Shown: positions 23,736 to 35,455, counted from the stretch's first letter. The stretch is 64,000 bases of DNA from Chloroflexota bacterium (GCA_022821645.1 JAJEDE010000003.1:1-64000); one strand, 5' to 3'. Notes: a model not told the origin generated them from the sequence alone. A program made the numbers and translations.

Positions 23736-25916
23736 CTAGATGAATACCGGCGCGAGCACCAGCGTGATCGTGCTCAGCAGCTTGACCAGCACGTGCAGCG
23801 ACGGCCCGGCCGTGTCCTTGAACGGGTCGCCCACGGTGTCGCCCACCACGGATGCGGCGTGTTCGTCCGTGCCCTTGCCAATTGGATTGCCGTCTTCGTC
23901 GCGCAGATGACCCGCCTCGATGAATTTCTTGGCGTTGTCCCACGCGCCGCCGCCGTTGTTCATCACCGTCGCCAGCAGGACGCCGGCGATGGTGCCGACC
24001 ATCAGCAGGGCGGCTTCGGCCTCGGCTCGCAGCACCAGCCCGACCACGATCGGCATGATGACGGCCAGCAGTCCGGGCGCGATCATCTCCCGCAGCGCCG
24101 AGCGCGTGCTGATGTCTACCGCCTGGCTGTAATTCGGCTCCACCGTGCCTTCGATGATTCCCGGCTCCTCGCGCCATTGGCGGCGGACCTCCTGGATCAT
24201 CGCCTGGGCCGCGCGGCCTACCGCGCGAATCGCCAGCGAACTGAACAGGAAGACCAGCATCCCGCCCAGCATGGCGCCGATAAAGACCTCAACCTTGGAT
24301 AGGTCGACCGAGTGCAACTCGGCGGTTTCCAGGTACGCGCTGAACAGCAGGAACGCCGCCAGGGCCGCCGAACCAATGGCGTAACCCTTGGTCAGCGCCT
24401 TGGTCGTGTTGCCCACCGCGTCCAGGCCATCCGTGATGTCGCGCACGTCCTCGGGCGCCTCGGCCATCTCCGTGATCCCGCCCGCGTTGTCCGCGATCGG
24501 GCCGAAGGTGTCCATGGCCAGGATGTAGGCCGCGCTCATCAGCATGCCCATCGTGCCGACGGCCGTGCCGAACACGCCGGCCTCGAAGTTGCCAATGGTG
24601 ATTCCCAGGTCGGCAAACCCTTGGATGCCGGCCTGGAAGGATGCCCATAGCGCCACCGAAATCACGATGATCGGCATCGCCGTGTTCTCAAGCCCCACGG
24701 CCAGTCCGGAAATGATGTTCGTGGCCGCCCCGGTCCGGGAAGCCTCGGCGATCTCGCGGACCGGCCGGTTGAACGCCGTGTAGTACTGCGTGATGTACAC
24801 AAACGCGACGCTGGTCAGGATGCCGATCAGGCCGCACAGGAAGAACCACCACGACCCCAGCATCACCAGGGCCGATATCGCCATGCCAACCGTGGCCAGG
24901 ATCGCCGTGGTCCAGTACCCCACGTCCAACGCTCGCTGCGCGTTGCGCACGCGGTCCGGCCGGATGACCAACAGTCCGACGATCGAAGCCAGGGCCCCAA
25001 ACGACCGAACCACCAGCGGAAACAGAATCCAGGCAATGTTGTCTTCGCCGGTCGCCTTGAACACGGCGACACCCAGAATCATGGCCCCGATACTCTCGGC
25101 GGCCGTGGACTCAAAGAGGTCCGCGCCACGTCCGGCGCAGTCGCCTACGTTGTCGCCCACCAGGTCGGCGATCACCGCGGGGTTCCGCGGGTCGTCTTCC
25201 GGCAGGCGGGCTTCCACTTTGCCCACCAGGTCCGCGCCAACGTCGGCGGCCTTGGTGTAAATCCCGCCGCCCAGTTGCGCGAACAGGGCCACGAAACTGG
25301 CCCCGAACCCGAACCCGACGATCAGTTCCGGCGTCACCTTCGGGTTCTCAAACCCGCCGAACAGCCAGAACAGCATGAATACGCCGAGCAAACTGAGGCC
25401 CACGATCAGGATTCCGGATACCGCGCCGCCGCGCAGCGCAATCGTGAGCGCGTCGCCCAGCGACCGGGTGGCGGCGCTGGCGGTTCGCACGTTGGACCGA
25501 ACGGCAATGATCATGCCGATCACGCCCGAGAGACCCGACAGCACCGCGCCAACCAGGAACGACACCCCGGTCCGCCAGGCGAGGTCACCGGCCTCTATGC
25601 CCTTGGCCTCGTTTTCGCCAAAGAACAGCAGCAAGACCGCCAGGAAGGCGGCCGCCACGATGGCCATCCAGGCGATCGTGCGGTACTGCCGCTGCAGGAA
25701 CGCCGTGGCGCCGTCGAATATGCGGTCGCCGTTCAGCGACATCCGACCGAACAGTTCCGACCGATCTTCGGCGTCCAAGCCCTGCATGGCCGGAATGAGA
25801 TCCGCGGGGTTCGCCGATCGGTCAACCGGCCGCGTCAGAACATCGCGCGCCAGGTAGATGACGACGAGCACCGAAACGATGATCGACGCGGGTACAAGCC
25901 AGACCAGACCTTCCAA
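23736..25916 (-). CDS. hppA: Membrane-bound pyrophosphatase (probably K+-independent H+ pump)
   Basis: A 726-residue ion-pumping pyrophosphatase with about 15-16 membrane helices. Catalytic blocks: DVGADLVGKVE, DNVGDCAGRGADLFES (usually AGMAAD) and the late SVVGDTVGDPFKDT. Near residue 500 the sequence is GNTTKALTKG. Lys at that place, instead of Ala, is the known marker of the K+-independent class. TTG 25916 has GGGAGG 8 bases upstream. Proton rather than sodium pumping is the usual property of that class but is not proven here. Confidence 0.93.
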   Translation of the reverse strand: MEGLVWLVPASIIVSVLVVIYLARDVLTRPVDRSANPADLIPAMQGLDAEDRSELFGRMSLNGDRIFDGATAFLQRQYRTIAWMAIVAAAFLAVLLLFFGENEAKGIEAGDLAWRTGVSFLVGAVLSGLSGVIGMIIAVRSNVRTASAATRSLGDALTIALRGGAVSGILIVGLSLLGVFMLFWLFGGFENPKVTPELIVGFGFGASFVALFAQLGGGIYTKAADVGADLVGKVEARLPEDDPRNPAVIADLVGDNVGDCAGRGADLFESTAAESIGAMILGVAVFKATGEDNIAWILFPLVVRSFGALASIVGLLVIRPDRVRNAQRALDVGYWTTAILATVGMAISALVMLGSWWFFLCGLIGILTSVAFVYITQYYTAFNRPVREIAEASRTGAATNIISGLAVGLENTAMPIIVISVALWASFQAGIQGFADLGITIGNFEAGVFGTAVGTMGMLMSAAYILAMDTFGPIADNAGGITEMAEAPEDVRDITDGLDAVGNTTKALTKGYAIGSAALAAFLLFSAYLETAELHSVDLSKVEVFIGAMLGGMLVFLFSSLAIRAVGRAAQAMIQEVRRQWREEPGIIEGTVEPNYSQAVDISTRSALREMIAPGLLAVIMPIVVGLVLRAEAEAALLMVGTIAGVLLATVMNNGGGAWDNAKKFIEAGHLRDEDGNPIGKGTDEHAASVVGDTVGDPFKDTAGPSLHVLVKLLSTITLVLAPVFI

Positions 25917-25995
25917 CTACGAAACCTCCCTGCGAACCATGCGTCGCATTGGCTGGGTGCATGGTGAAGTGACCGAGTTTGACCAGGACATCGAA

Positions 25996-27069
25996 CTAAC
26001 GCGTTTCGTCGCGAACCGGCCCAATCGCCAGGATCTCCCCGAGGGCCTCCAGCACCGCCCGCATGTCGGCGTCCGATCCAATCGAGACGCGCAGCGCGTT
26101 GGCATGCCGGGGCTCCTCAGCAAAGCGACGGACCAGGATTCGACGGTTGGCGAGTTCACGCTGAATGACGCCCGCGTCGTGGGGCGCGCACTCAACGAAC
26201 ACAAAATTCGCTTCGGATGGATAGACCTGGAGATCAAAGCGTCCGCGGAGCTCCTCCGCAAATGCGTCCCGCCGGACGCGAGTTGCTTCCCAGTGCGCCT
26301 CCGCCCACGCGATTTCATCACAGGCTGCCACCCCGGCAACCTGCGCAAGCCGGCTGACATTGTACGAGTCCTTGACGCGGTGCAAGACATCAATGAACTC
26401 CGGATCGCTCACCGCGTAGCCCAGCCGCACTCCCGCCAGACCAAACGCCTTGGAGAACGACCGCGTGACGCACACGTTCGGCAGCGTCCGCGCCAGGTCA
26501 ATCCGGTCGCTTGACGCGAACTCCACGTACGCCTCGTCGATAACCAGCAGGTTCGTACGCTCCGCCAGCCAGCGCAGTTCGTCGACTCCGTAGTGCGTGC
26601 CGGCCGGATTGTTGGGACTGGCCACAAACGTCACAGCTCCGCGCGCGGCTGCCAGTTGCCGAACCGGCAACTCAAACCCTGGCCCAAGCGGGCAGTGAAC
26701 CATCCGTGCACCCTGGATCTCAGCGAGCACGGGATACAGCGAGTAGCTAGGATTCGGAGCCACCACTCGTGCGCCGGGCCCGCAGACCGCGCGAAAGATC
26801 AGGTTCAGCACGTCGTCCGACCCGTTGCCCACGAATACGTGATCCGGCGTCACGTCGTGCCGCTCCGCCAGCCGCTCGCGCAGTTCCTGGCTGACCGGAT
26901 TCGGATACAACCGCACGTCGTCGGTGATGGCCTCGCGCAGCCGCGTCAGCACGCCCGGCGCCACGGCTGGACTCTCGTTGGTGTTCAGCTTGATCCAGCC
27001 GCCTTCGCTTGGCTGGTGGCCCGGCGTATAGCCGTGCAGCGCGGCGATCTCGGGACGTATGCGAACCAT
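25996..27069 (-). CDS. hisC: Histidinol-phosphate aminotransferase
   Basis: A 357-residue fold-type I PLP aminotransferase of the HisC branch. Key parts: IKLNTNESP, YPNPVSQELRERLAE, GNGSDDVLNLIFRA, VASPNNPAGT, VIDEAYVEF and the PLP lysine in TRSFSKAFGLAGVRLGY. No other his gene is in the window, so a broader aromatic or other aminotransferase role is possible. It lies between the Nudix gene and hppA, all on the minus strand. Confidence 0.87.
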   Translation of the reverse strand: MVRIRPEIAALHGYTPGHQPSEGGWIKLNTNESPAVAPGVLTRLREAITDDVRLYPNPVSQELRERLAERHDVTPDHVFVGNGSDDVLNLIFRAVCGPGARVVAPNPSYSLYPVLAEIQGARMVHCPLGPGFELPVRQLAAARGAVTFVASPNNPAGTHYGVDELRWLAERTNLLVIDEAYVEFASSDRIDLARTLPNVCVTRSFSKAFGLAGVRLGYAVSDPEFIDVLHRVKDSYNVSRLAQVAGVAACDEIAWAEAHWEATRVRRDAFAEELRGRFDLQVYPSEANFVFVECAPHDAGVIQRELANRRILVRRFAEEPRHANALRVSIGSDADMRAVLEALGEILAIGPVRDETR

Positions 27070-27156
27070 GGGAAGGCTGGGGGGATCCGTCGCGCGCTAC
27101 GCGGGCATTCGGGACCGCATGCTACCTACTGGCCGCGCGTTCCGCCCGCGACTGCC

Positions 27157-27717
27157 TCAGCCCTCCCAGCCAAGATCGGGAAACGTTGCCCGCGCTCGGG
27201 TGTATGTCGCCAGTGAACCCAGGTCACGGATAGCTCCCTCGGCAACCAGCCCGGCCAATCGGGCAAGCGGAGTCAGGACCACCTCGATTTGCTCCGTTTC
27301 CTCGGGCTCCGGCTCACGAACCTGCTCCGCGTCCAGAACTACAAACACGTGTGCCAGGTTGCGGTTGCGCGAGGGACTCGTCAGCAGCGTCCCGGCGCTA
27401 TGCATACGACCTGCGTACCCAGTCTCCTCCAGCAGTTCGCGGGAAGCCGCGGCTTCCGGAGTCTCGTCGTCTTCAACCAGCCCTGCGGGAAACTCCAGCA
27501 CTACGTCGCGGGCGCCGTGCTTGTACTGCCGCACAAGCGGAACCTCGCGGCTGGGCGTGACCGCCACCATCAGGCAAAAGTCGTTCTGATGCAGCACGTG
27601 GTACTGCGGAATCTCCAGGCCGCTCGGAAGACGCACGTGCTCCAGCGTGTGAGTCAACCAGCGGTCGCTGGAAACTGTCCGCGATCCCAGGATCTTCCAG
27701 GGCCGCAGGTCAGGCAC
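27157..27717 (-). CDS. Nudix hydrolase, ADP-ribose pyrophosphatase-like
   Basis: A 186-residue protein with the complete Nudix box GLVEDDETPEAAASRELLEETGY, a preceding QYKHGARDVVLEFPAG strand typical of ADP-sugar diphosphatases, and the usual loop after the box. GTG 27717 places the start just before DLRPWKILGSRTV; the frame extends further upstream but that part would be Arg-rich and overlap the divergent promoter. Substrate is likely ADP-ribose or another NDP-sugar. Confidence 0.8.
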   Translation of the reverse strand: MPDLRPWKILGSRTVSSDRWLTHTLEHVRLPSGLEIPQYHVLHQNDFCLMVAVTPSREVPLVRQYKHGARDVVLEFPAGLVEDDETPEAAASRELLEETGYAGRMHSAGTLLTSPSRNRNLAHVFVVLDAEQVREPEPEETEQIEVVLTPLARLAGLVAEGAIRDLGSLATYTRARATFPDLGWEG

Positions 27718-27851
27718 GGAGGTTCCGGCTCGACGGACCCGTAGTGTGGCGCGCCTGGAGCGCTGTCCCCGCCGACGGGCAGTTGAGCGCCACGGCGGCG
27801 GCATTAGAGGATGGGTTCATCTCCGCCCTTAACTGCTTGAGGATCCGTTCC

Positions 27852-28919
27852 GTGACTGACCCCCGCGTGGAATCGCTTGCCGACATCCTAGTGCAGCACT
27901 CGACCGAGGTCGGCCCCGGCGACCTGGTCGTCATCGACGGCACCGCCAATGCCCAACCGCTCCTGATGGCCTGCTACCGGCGCGTGCTGGCGGCTGGCGG
28001 GCACCCGCGGCTTAACGTGGGATTCGAGGAAGCCCAGGAGGTGTTCCTGGCCGAGGCCAGCAATGAGCAGCTCGAATTCCTGGACCCGATTGCTCAGTTT
28101 CAGGCCGACTCCATTCAGGTCGCCATCCGCATCCGCGCCACCGAGAACACCCGCGCACTGGCCAACGCCGATCCCGCCCGCCTGGCGAAGACCATGATCG
28201 CCCGGCGTCCCGTCATGGACCAGATCATCGAGAACGTCCGCTGGGTCCTGTGCGACTACCCCACCAATGCCCTGGCCCAGGAGGCCGAGATGTCGCTCAG
28301 CGAGTACGCCGACTTCCTCTACGGCGCCACCAACATCGACTGGTCGGAGATGACCGCCAAGCTCGCCTCGCTAAAAACGCGTCTCGAAGCCGCCTCGGAA
28401 GTCCGCATCGTCGGCCCCGATACGGACCTCACCCTTCGCACCGCCGGCCGAATCTGGGAACCGGCCGACGGCAAGAAGAACATGCCCGACGGCGAGATCT
28501 TCACGGCTCCCATTGAAGACAGCGTCAACGGCCGAATCCGGTACGAGTTCCCGGCCATCTACCAGGGCCGCCAGGTCGACGGCATCACGCTCACGTTCAA
28601 GGACGGCCTGATCGTGGAAGCCGCCGCCGAACGCGGCGAGGAGTTTCTCAACGCCATCCTCGATACCGACCCGGGCGCCCGCCGGCTTGGCGAAATCGGA
28701 ATCGGGACCAACGACGGAATCCAGCGCCACACCAGGAACATCCTCTTTGACGAGAAGATGGGCGGCACGGTGCATCTTGCCGTCGGACGCGCATACGAGT
28801 TCACCGGTGGCAAAAATCAGTCCGCGGTTCACTGGGACATGGTGAAGGATCTGCGCACGGACAGCGCGTTGTACCTCGATGGTGCGCTGCTGCAAGAAAA
28901 CGGGGTCTTTGTCGACTAG
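27852..28919 (+). CDS. M29-family aminopeptidase
   Basis: A 355-residue metallo-aminopeptidase of the AmpS/PepS/thermophilic aminopeptidase family. The C-terminal metal centre is obvious: PDGEIFTAPIEDSVNGRI, then a GxGTNDGIQRHT segment, DEKMGGTVHLAVG and SAVHWDMVKD with the ligand His and Asp residues. GTG 27852 has GAGGAT 7 bases upstream; the frame also extends to ATG 27744 but that region is shared with the divergent Nudix promoter. Probably general peptide turnover in the cytoplasm. Confidence 0.86.
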   Translation: MTDPRVESLADILVQHSTEVGPGDLVVIDGTANAQPLLMACYRRVLAAGGHPRLNVGFEEAQEVFLAEASNEQLEFLDPIAQFQADSIQVAIRIRATENTRALANADPARLAKTMIARRPVMDQIIENVRWVLCDYPTNALAQEAEMSLSEYADFLYGATNIDWSEMTAKLASLKTRLEAASEVRIVGPDTDLTLRTAGRIWEPADGKKNMPDGEIFTAPIEDSVNGRIRYEFPAIYQGRQVDGITLTFKDGLIVEAAAERGEEFLNAILDTDPGARRLGEIGIGTNDGIQRHTRNILFDEKMGGTVHLAVGRAYEFTGGKNQSAVHWDMVKDLRTDSALYLDGALLQENGVFVD

Positions 28920-29011
28920 TTGGACGGTTGTTTTGTAGCTTCATATTGGACATCAGCGCCGGAGCGTAGCCTGTTGCGCTGGGAGACAGCAGTCCTGAAT
29001 CCACCGTCCTG

Positions 29012-29020
29012 TGGTACGAT
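29012..29020 (+). promoter_or_regulatory. Extended -10 promoter candidate for gyrB
   Basis: TGGTACGAT reads as TGn plus TACGAT. No -35 match is seen at the normal spacing. Expected start near 29027. Confidence 0.35.
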
Positions 29021-29065
29021 GAGTCCATCGGACAGACCACCTGATCCCGGGCACGAGAAAGCGGA

Positions 29066-29107
29066 GGCGGTTCGGGCATCAACGGAAAGAACCTATCCGA
29101 AACCGCC
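29066..29107 (+). other. Hairpin in the gyrB leader
   Basis: GGCGGTTCGG (29066-29075) pairs with CCGAAACCGCC (29097-29107) with a single bulged A, loop about 21 bases. It lies in the inferred 5' untranslated region of gyrB and could affect mRNA stability or act as an attenuator. Confidence 0.4.
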
Positions 29108-29192
29108 GCCTTGCCGCACACATCCGCGCGGTGATCGGCCGGCCCCAGTGGCCTACCGGTCCTGCGAATATCAGGCACACCCGTCCCACTGA

Positions 29193-31163
<1,971 letters not shown>

Positions 31164-31173
31164 CGATCCACGC

Positions 31174-32190
31174 ATGACGGCCGCCGCCGAAAGACCGGCC
31201 ATCGCCCTGGATGTCATGGGCGGTGACCTGGCGCCGGACGCGACGATTGAGGGTGCCATCCGCTGGGCCAGGACAACCGGCCAACGCGCCATTCTGGTCG
31301 GCGATGTCGACGTCATGCGCGGCCTGCTCTCGAAGGGCGGCGAGAATCCCTCCGCCTGGCGCCTGGAATCCGGGCCTTCAACCATCGGTATGGGCGAGCA
31401 CCCCGTCCAGGCCGTGCGTTCGACACCCGACGCCTCGATCCGTCGCTGCGCCGAACTTGTGCGCGCGGGTGAAGCTCAGGCCCTCGTATCCATGGGCAAC
31501 ACCGGCGCAACCATGGCGGCCGGCGTCCTTTTGGTCGGGCGCGCACGGGGCGTGGACCGACCCGGACTCGCAGTCCTTATACCCAGCCGGGAAGCCCCAA
31601 CGCTGCTGATAGACGTCGGTGCCAATGCCGAGGCCCGCCCCGAGCATTTGCGCGACTTTGGCCTGATGGGGGCCGTCTACTCACGGCAGCTCATAGGCAA
31701 TCCGAAGCCCCGCACCGGCGTTCTCAGCATCGGCGAAGAGGCGACCAAGGGCAGTCCGCTCACGCTGGCGGCCGCCGAGCTTTTGGCCGAGTCGACGCTC
31801 AACTTCGTTGGAAACGTGGAGCCGGGCGGGCTGTTCAATAGCAGCGTCGATGTCGCGGTCTGCGACGGCTTCACGGGCAACCTCGTGCTGAAGGCCTTCG
31901 AAGCCACGGCTGAGTTTGCGGTCGGCGAATTACGCGCCGCCGTCCGCCGCCATCCTTATACCCTGCCCGGCGTGGCGTTCATGTATCCGGCCTTCCGCGC
32001 CGTCCGGCGCCGCACCGACTACGCTCAATATGGCGGCACACCGCTGCTCGGTGTAAACGGTGTTGTCATCATTGGACACGGGCGTTCCAATGCCGTCGCG
32101 GTTGAGAACGCTCTGCACGCTGCGGCGCGTGCCGTCGACTCCCGGCTTGTCGACCGCGTCGCGGACGGCATGGCGTCTATCAGCCGGTAA
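31174..32190 (+). CDS. plsX: Phosphate acyltransferase PlsX
   Basis: A 338-residue enzyme that makes acyl-phosphate from acyl-ACP for phosphatidic acid synthesis. Motifs: IALDVMGGDLAPD at the start, SMGNTGATMAAG, the Asp-containing IDVGANAEARPEHL and a late GVNGVVIIGHG. It starts 10 bases after gyrB. The usual plsY, fabD or fabH neighbours are absent. ATG 31174 is the first start consistent with the family N-terminus. Confidence 0.92.
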   Translation: MTAAAERPAIALDVMGGDLAPDATIEGAIRWARTTGQRAILVGDVDVMRGLLSKGGENPSAWRLESGPSTIGMGEHPVQAVRSTPDASIRRCAELVRAGEAQALVSMGNTGATMAAGVLLVGRARGVDRPGLAVLIPSREAPTLLIDVGANAEARPEHLRDFGLMGAVYSRQLIGNPKPRTGVLSIGEEATKGSPLTLAAAELLAESTLNFVGNVEPGGLFNSSVDVAVCDGFTGNLVLKAFEATAEFAVGELRAAVRRHPYTLPGVAFMYPAFRAVRRRTDYAQYGGTPLLGVNGVVIIGHGRSNAVAVENALHAAARAVDSRLVDRVADGMASISR

Positions 32191-32240
32191 CCCGCCGGAA
32201 GCCGTCGCCGCCGCCGTACGCGCCCGAGGAATGCCCATCT

Positions 32241-33236
32241 ATGCAGAAGCGAGCGTTTATCCCGCCGGCCGGACCCACGGCAACCGCTCAACCGGGCCTT
32301 GACCGTCGCCGTCTGCTCGGGCTGGTAGCGGCCGGCACAAGCGCGCTGGCCGTCAGCGGCTGTGACGTCTGGAACCTTGTCGGACAGCCCGATGCGCGCA
32401 GTCCCGGCGGTTCGCCCCTCTCCATTCCCGCACTGCGGGCGCGCCGGTATCCGCCCTCTGAGATTCGACTGCACAAGGTGGCGGCACGCCACGACGACTA
32501 CACGTCATACCTGATGAGTTATGACTCCGATGGCCTTCACATCACGGGAATGGCCACAATCCCAACCGGCCCGGGACCGTTTCCGGTCGCGCTGCTGAAT
32601 CACGGCTACGTGCTGCCAAGTCAGTACGCCACGGGTGTCGGCACGCGGGTAATGGCCGACGCCCTGTCCCGACGCGGCATTGTGACGCTCGCCACCGACT
32701 ATCGAGGACTCGGCGGCTCGCAAGACGACATGCGGCTCAACATCGGCGCCAGGCTCGAATTCGTGATTGACGTCTTGAACCTGGCGGCGGCGGCGCGAGA
32801 GTTTCCCGAAGCCCAGCGCGGCCTCATTGGCGTCTGGGGTCATAGCCTCGGCGGGGAACTGGCGATTCGCGCCGGCGTCGTGGACCCCTGGATTGGGCCC
32901 ATAGCCCTATGGGCGCCACTCAGCGTCTGGATCGACGATATCTCCGACTACTACCGCGTTCCAACCTCCCGCTCAAGCAACCAGCTGCGCGCGGCCCTAT
33001 CCTCTGGCAACTACCTTGGGCGACTCACCGGACCTGTGGAAGTTCACCAGGGCGCGGACGATCTCGCGGTCAACCCGGCCTGGGCATCAAAGCTCCGGCT
33101 GGCTCTGGAGGAGGCCGGCGTGGCAAATGACCTCTACCTCTACCCAGGTGTGGGGCATTTGCTAAACGCCAGTGCTCAGACCGTGGTCCGCAAGAGCACC
33201 GATTTCTTGCGGCGACATCTGCCGGCGACGCTCTAG
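32241..33236 (+). CDS. Tat-exported lipoprotein alpha/beta hydrolase
   Basis: A 331-residue protein. The N-terminus is a Tat signal with DRRRLLGL (residues 21-28) and a lipobox ending AVSGC (Cys41), so the mature enzyme is probably lipid-anchored outside the cytoplasm. The hydrolase domain has GHSLGG as nucleophile elbow, an Asp in HQGADDLAVNP and a His in YPGVGHLLN. The family contains dienelactone hydrolases and acyl esterases; the natural substrate is unknown. It lies 50 bases after plsX and 12 before the next gene. Confidence 0.8.
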   Translation: MQKRAFIPPAGPTATAQPGLDRRRLLGLVAAGTSALAVSGCDVWNLVGQPDARSPGGSPLSIPALRARRYPPSEIRLHKVAARHDDYTSYLMSYDSDGLHITGMATIPTGPGPFPVALLNHGYVLPSQYATGVGTRVMADALSRRGIVTLATDYRGLGGSQDDMRLNIGARLEFVIDVLNLAAAAREFPEAQRGLIGVWGHSLGGELAIRAGVVDPWIGPIALWAPLSVWIDDISDYYRVPTSRSSNQLRAALSSGNYLGRLTGPVEVHQGADDLAVNPAWASKLRLALEEAGVANDLYLYPGVGHLLNASAQTVVRKSTDFLRRHLPATL

Positions 33237-33248
33237 GAGTCACGGGCC

Positions 33249-34721
33249 GTGCCTGCGCTGTCTCAGGCCGCCGGGCAGCCGTCCGCCAACGTCGGTCGAC
33301 GCATAACCACGGCCCCCGCCGCCGCGATTCTGACCATTGCCGCGCTGGCCGTCGCCCAGCCGCTGGACGCCGACCTCTGGGTCCACCTCAACAACGGTCG
33401 CTTCATCGCCAGCCGGGGCGAACTCCCCTATCCCGATCCATTCACCTTTAGCGCCGGGGACGCGGTCTGGACAGTCCACGAGTGGCTTCCCGCCCTGGTC
33501 ATTTATCAACTGGTCGACCAGGGCGGCGTCATAGCCGCGGTCCTGGGCATGGCTGCCGTCTACGCCCTCATCTGGGGCCTGCTCGAACGGGCACTTGCCG
33601 CCCATGGCGTCGGCCCGTGGATGCGAACCGCCGGTCTGGTTACGGCATCCCTGCCGCTATTCCCGTTCGCGGGAATACGTCCGCTGGCGTTCGGACTACT
33701 GGCCGCCGCCTTTGCCGCCGCCCTGGCGTTGCATCACCGGCGCACCGGCTCGCGTTGGGTGTGGCTGCTGCCGCTCGCGTTCGTCATCTGGGGCAACGTA
33801 CACGCGTCGTTCCCCATCGGCTTCGCCCTGCTCGGCGCCCTCCTCGTTGAAGCTCTCTGGGCACGGTCACGGCTGCCCTTCATTGGTCCGCGCCCTTGCA
33901 CACGCCTTGGCCCCTTCGCCGCCGTCACGGCCTTGTCGGTCGTCGCACCGGCCCTCAATCCGTCGGGACTCCGCCTGCTCGCCCAGCCGTTCTTTCAATG
34001 GGGCGGAGAGTTTCGTCGCTTCAACAGCGATTGGCGGCCGCCCGAGGCCTTCAGCGAGACCTGGTGGTTCTTCACGGCCTTTCTCTTTCTGACCGGCCTG
34101 CTGCTGATCCTGCGTCGCACTCGCATCGAGCCCGCCATGCTGGTGCTGCTGATCGTGGTACTGGCGGCTGGATTCAGTACTCGCAAGGTCATGCCGTTCG
34201 CCGCGGTGCTGGCGCCACTCTTGCTGGCGCATCCGCTGGCGACCGCCAGTTTCGCCCGCGTGCCGCTTCCCGGCTGGGCGGTCCGCGCCGGCGCAGTGCT
34301 CACGGTGGCCGCGGCTATTGGCGTTGCGGTCGCCATCAGCCCACGCACGCTTGATGGCCCGTCCGTTGTGCCCTTGCCGACCGCGGCCCGCGACCTCGTC
34401 GCCGACACTGGAGCGACGCGAATCTTCGCCACCTACCATTGGGGCGCATTCCTCACCTGGGACTTGTGGCCGGATGCGCTTGTGTTCATCGACGGCCGCT
34501 TCGACCTCTTCGTGCCCGATACGCTCAGCGACTACCTCACCGTCATGGGTCTCGGGTCGGGCTGGCGCCAGAAACTCATGGACATTGCGCCCGACGCCGT
34601 GGTCATCCAGACCGACTCGCCGCTGGCGCGTCGATTGGCCCAACCGAGTTCCGGCTGGAATGACATCGGCGGTGATTCAATTGCCCGCGTGTTTCTCCCC
34701 GTCCGTGCCGGGCCCGCCTGA
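33249..34721 (+). CDS. Polytopic membrane protein, GT-C-like
   Basis: A 490-residue protein with about ten hydrophobic helices and a soluble C-terminal part of roughly 120 residues. The N-terminal extracytoplasmic loop holds DADLWVHLNNGRFI and VHEWLPAL, an arrangement seen in GT-C-type and related uncharacterised integral membrane proteins, with Asp and His at likely active-site positions. The C-terminal part (IFATYHWGAFLTWDLWP, FIDGRFDLF) also resembles that group. GTG 33249 has AGGAG 9 bases upstream. Function is not assigned. Confidence 0.7.
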   Translation: MPALSQAAGQPSANVGRRITTAPAAAILTIAALAVAQPLDADLWVHLNNGRFIASRGELPYPDPFTFSAGDAVWTVHEWLPALVIYQLVDQGGVIAAVLGMAAVYALIWGLLERALAAHGVGPWMRTAGLVTASLPLFPFAGIRPLAFGLLAAAFAAALALHHRRTGSRWVWLLPLAFVIWGNVHASFPIGFALLGALLVEALWARSRLPFIGPRPCTRLGPFAAVTALSVVAPALNPSGLRLLAQPFFQWGGEFRRFNSDWRPPEAFSETWWFFTAFLFLTGLLLILRRTRIEPAMLVLLIVVLAAGFSTRKVMPFAAVLAPLLLAHPLATASFARVPLPGWAVRAGAVLTVAAAIGVAVAISPRTLDGPSVVPLPTAARDLVADTGATRIFATYHWGAFLTWDLWPDALVFIDGRFDLFVPDTLSDYLTVMGLGSGWRQKLMDIAPDAVVIQTDSPLARRLAQPSSGWNDIGGDSIARVFLPVRAGPA

Positions 34722-34730
34722 GATCGCTGC

Positions 34731-34750
34731 AATGTTTCACGTGAAACATT
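34731..34750. promoter_or_regulatory. parS chromosome-partitioning site
   Basis: The 16 bases at 34733-34748 are TGTTTCACGTGAAACA, the exact ParB-binding consensus, and the palindrome extends one more A and T on each side to 20 bases. It is in the 57-base gap between the membrane-protein stop (34721) and the PduO start. parS sites usually cluster near the replication origin, and gyrB is about 3.6 kb away. Neither parA nor parB is in the window. Confidence 0.85.
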
Positions 34751-34778
34751 CGCCACGAAAGCCTGCCCTGGGCCGCCA

Positions 34779-35333
34779 TTGACCCGTAAGCACCACGGCG
34801 ACCAGGGCCAGACCAGCCTCTTCGACGGCGCCCGCGTATCAAAAACCGACGGCCGCATCGCAGCCCTCGGGGCGGTCGACGAGTTGAACTCCGCGCTCGG
34901 CGTCGCCATGAGTTCCTGTCCGGCCGGCGATCACCTGGACCGATTAGCCTGGATGCAGACCCGCCTCTTCACCCTGGGCTCCGATTTGGCCAATCCGGGT
35001 GGACGCGCCCGCGGCGACCGCATCACGGAGGCCGATGTCGCGGCGCTGGATACGTGGCTCGACGGCTACCGAGCGGATCTACCGCCGCTCCAGCACTTCA
35101 TCCTGCCCGGCGGCACGCCAGCGGCGGCCAGCGTGAATCTAGCCCGAACTGTCTGCCGCCGCGCCGAACGCGAAGTCTTCCGTCTCGCCTCCGAAGCCGC
35201 CGTCAGTCCCGATGTCCCTGTCTTCCTCAACCGCCTGAGCGACGTGCTGTTCGAACTTGCGCGCGCCCTCAACCACGAGGCCGGCGTCCCAGAGCGCGTA
35301 TGGCTCGGTCCGCGCGACCGACCAAGCGGCTGA
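34779..35333 (+). CDS. PduO-type ATP:cob(I)alamin adenosyltransferase
   Basis: A 184-residue trimeric enzyme that adds the adenosyl group to cob(I)alamin. The N-terminal ATP-binding stretch GDQGQTSLFDGARVSKTDGR and AVDELNSALG, and later the RRAEREVF and FLNRLSDVLFELAR helices, are diagnostic. TTG start, no strong ribosome site. No other cobalamin gene or B12-dependent enzyme is in the window. Confidence 0.9.
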   Translation: MTRKHHGDQGQTSLFDGARVSKTDGRIAALGAVDELNSALGVAMSSCPAGDHLDRLAWMQTRLFTLGSDLANPGGRARGDRITEADVAALDTWLDGYRADLPPLQHFILPGGTPAAASVNLARTVCRRAEREVFRLASEAAVSPDVPVFLNRLSDVLFELARALNHEAGVPERVWLGPRDRPSG

Positions 35334-35455
35334 TCAACTCCAAGCACGACAGCTCTCAGTCCGAGCTGGCCGCCGTCCTCGTTTGACAAGTTGCTACCGG
35401 CTCGACAGCGTCACCACCTAGGGCTGGGTGATTCACGGTCGAAAGGACTCACGCC

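Noticed and set aside
34600..34800. Chromosome origin (oriC) right at the parS site
   Set aside because: No DnaA boxes (TTATCCACA type) or AT-rich unwinding region seen around it; parS can be many kb from oriC.
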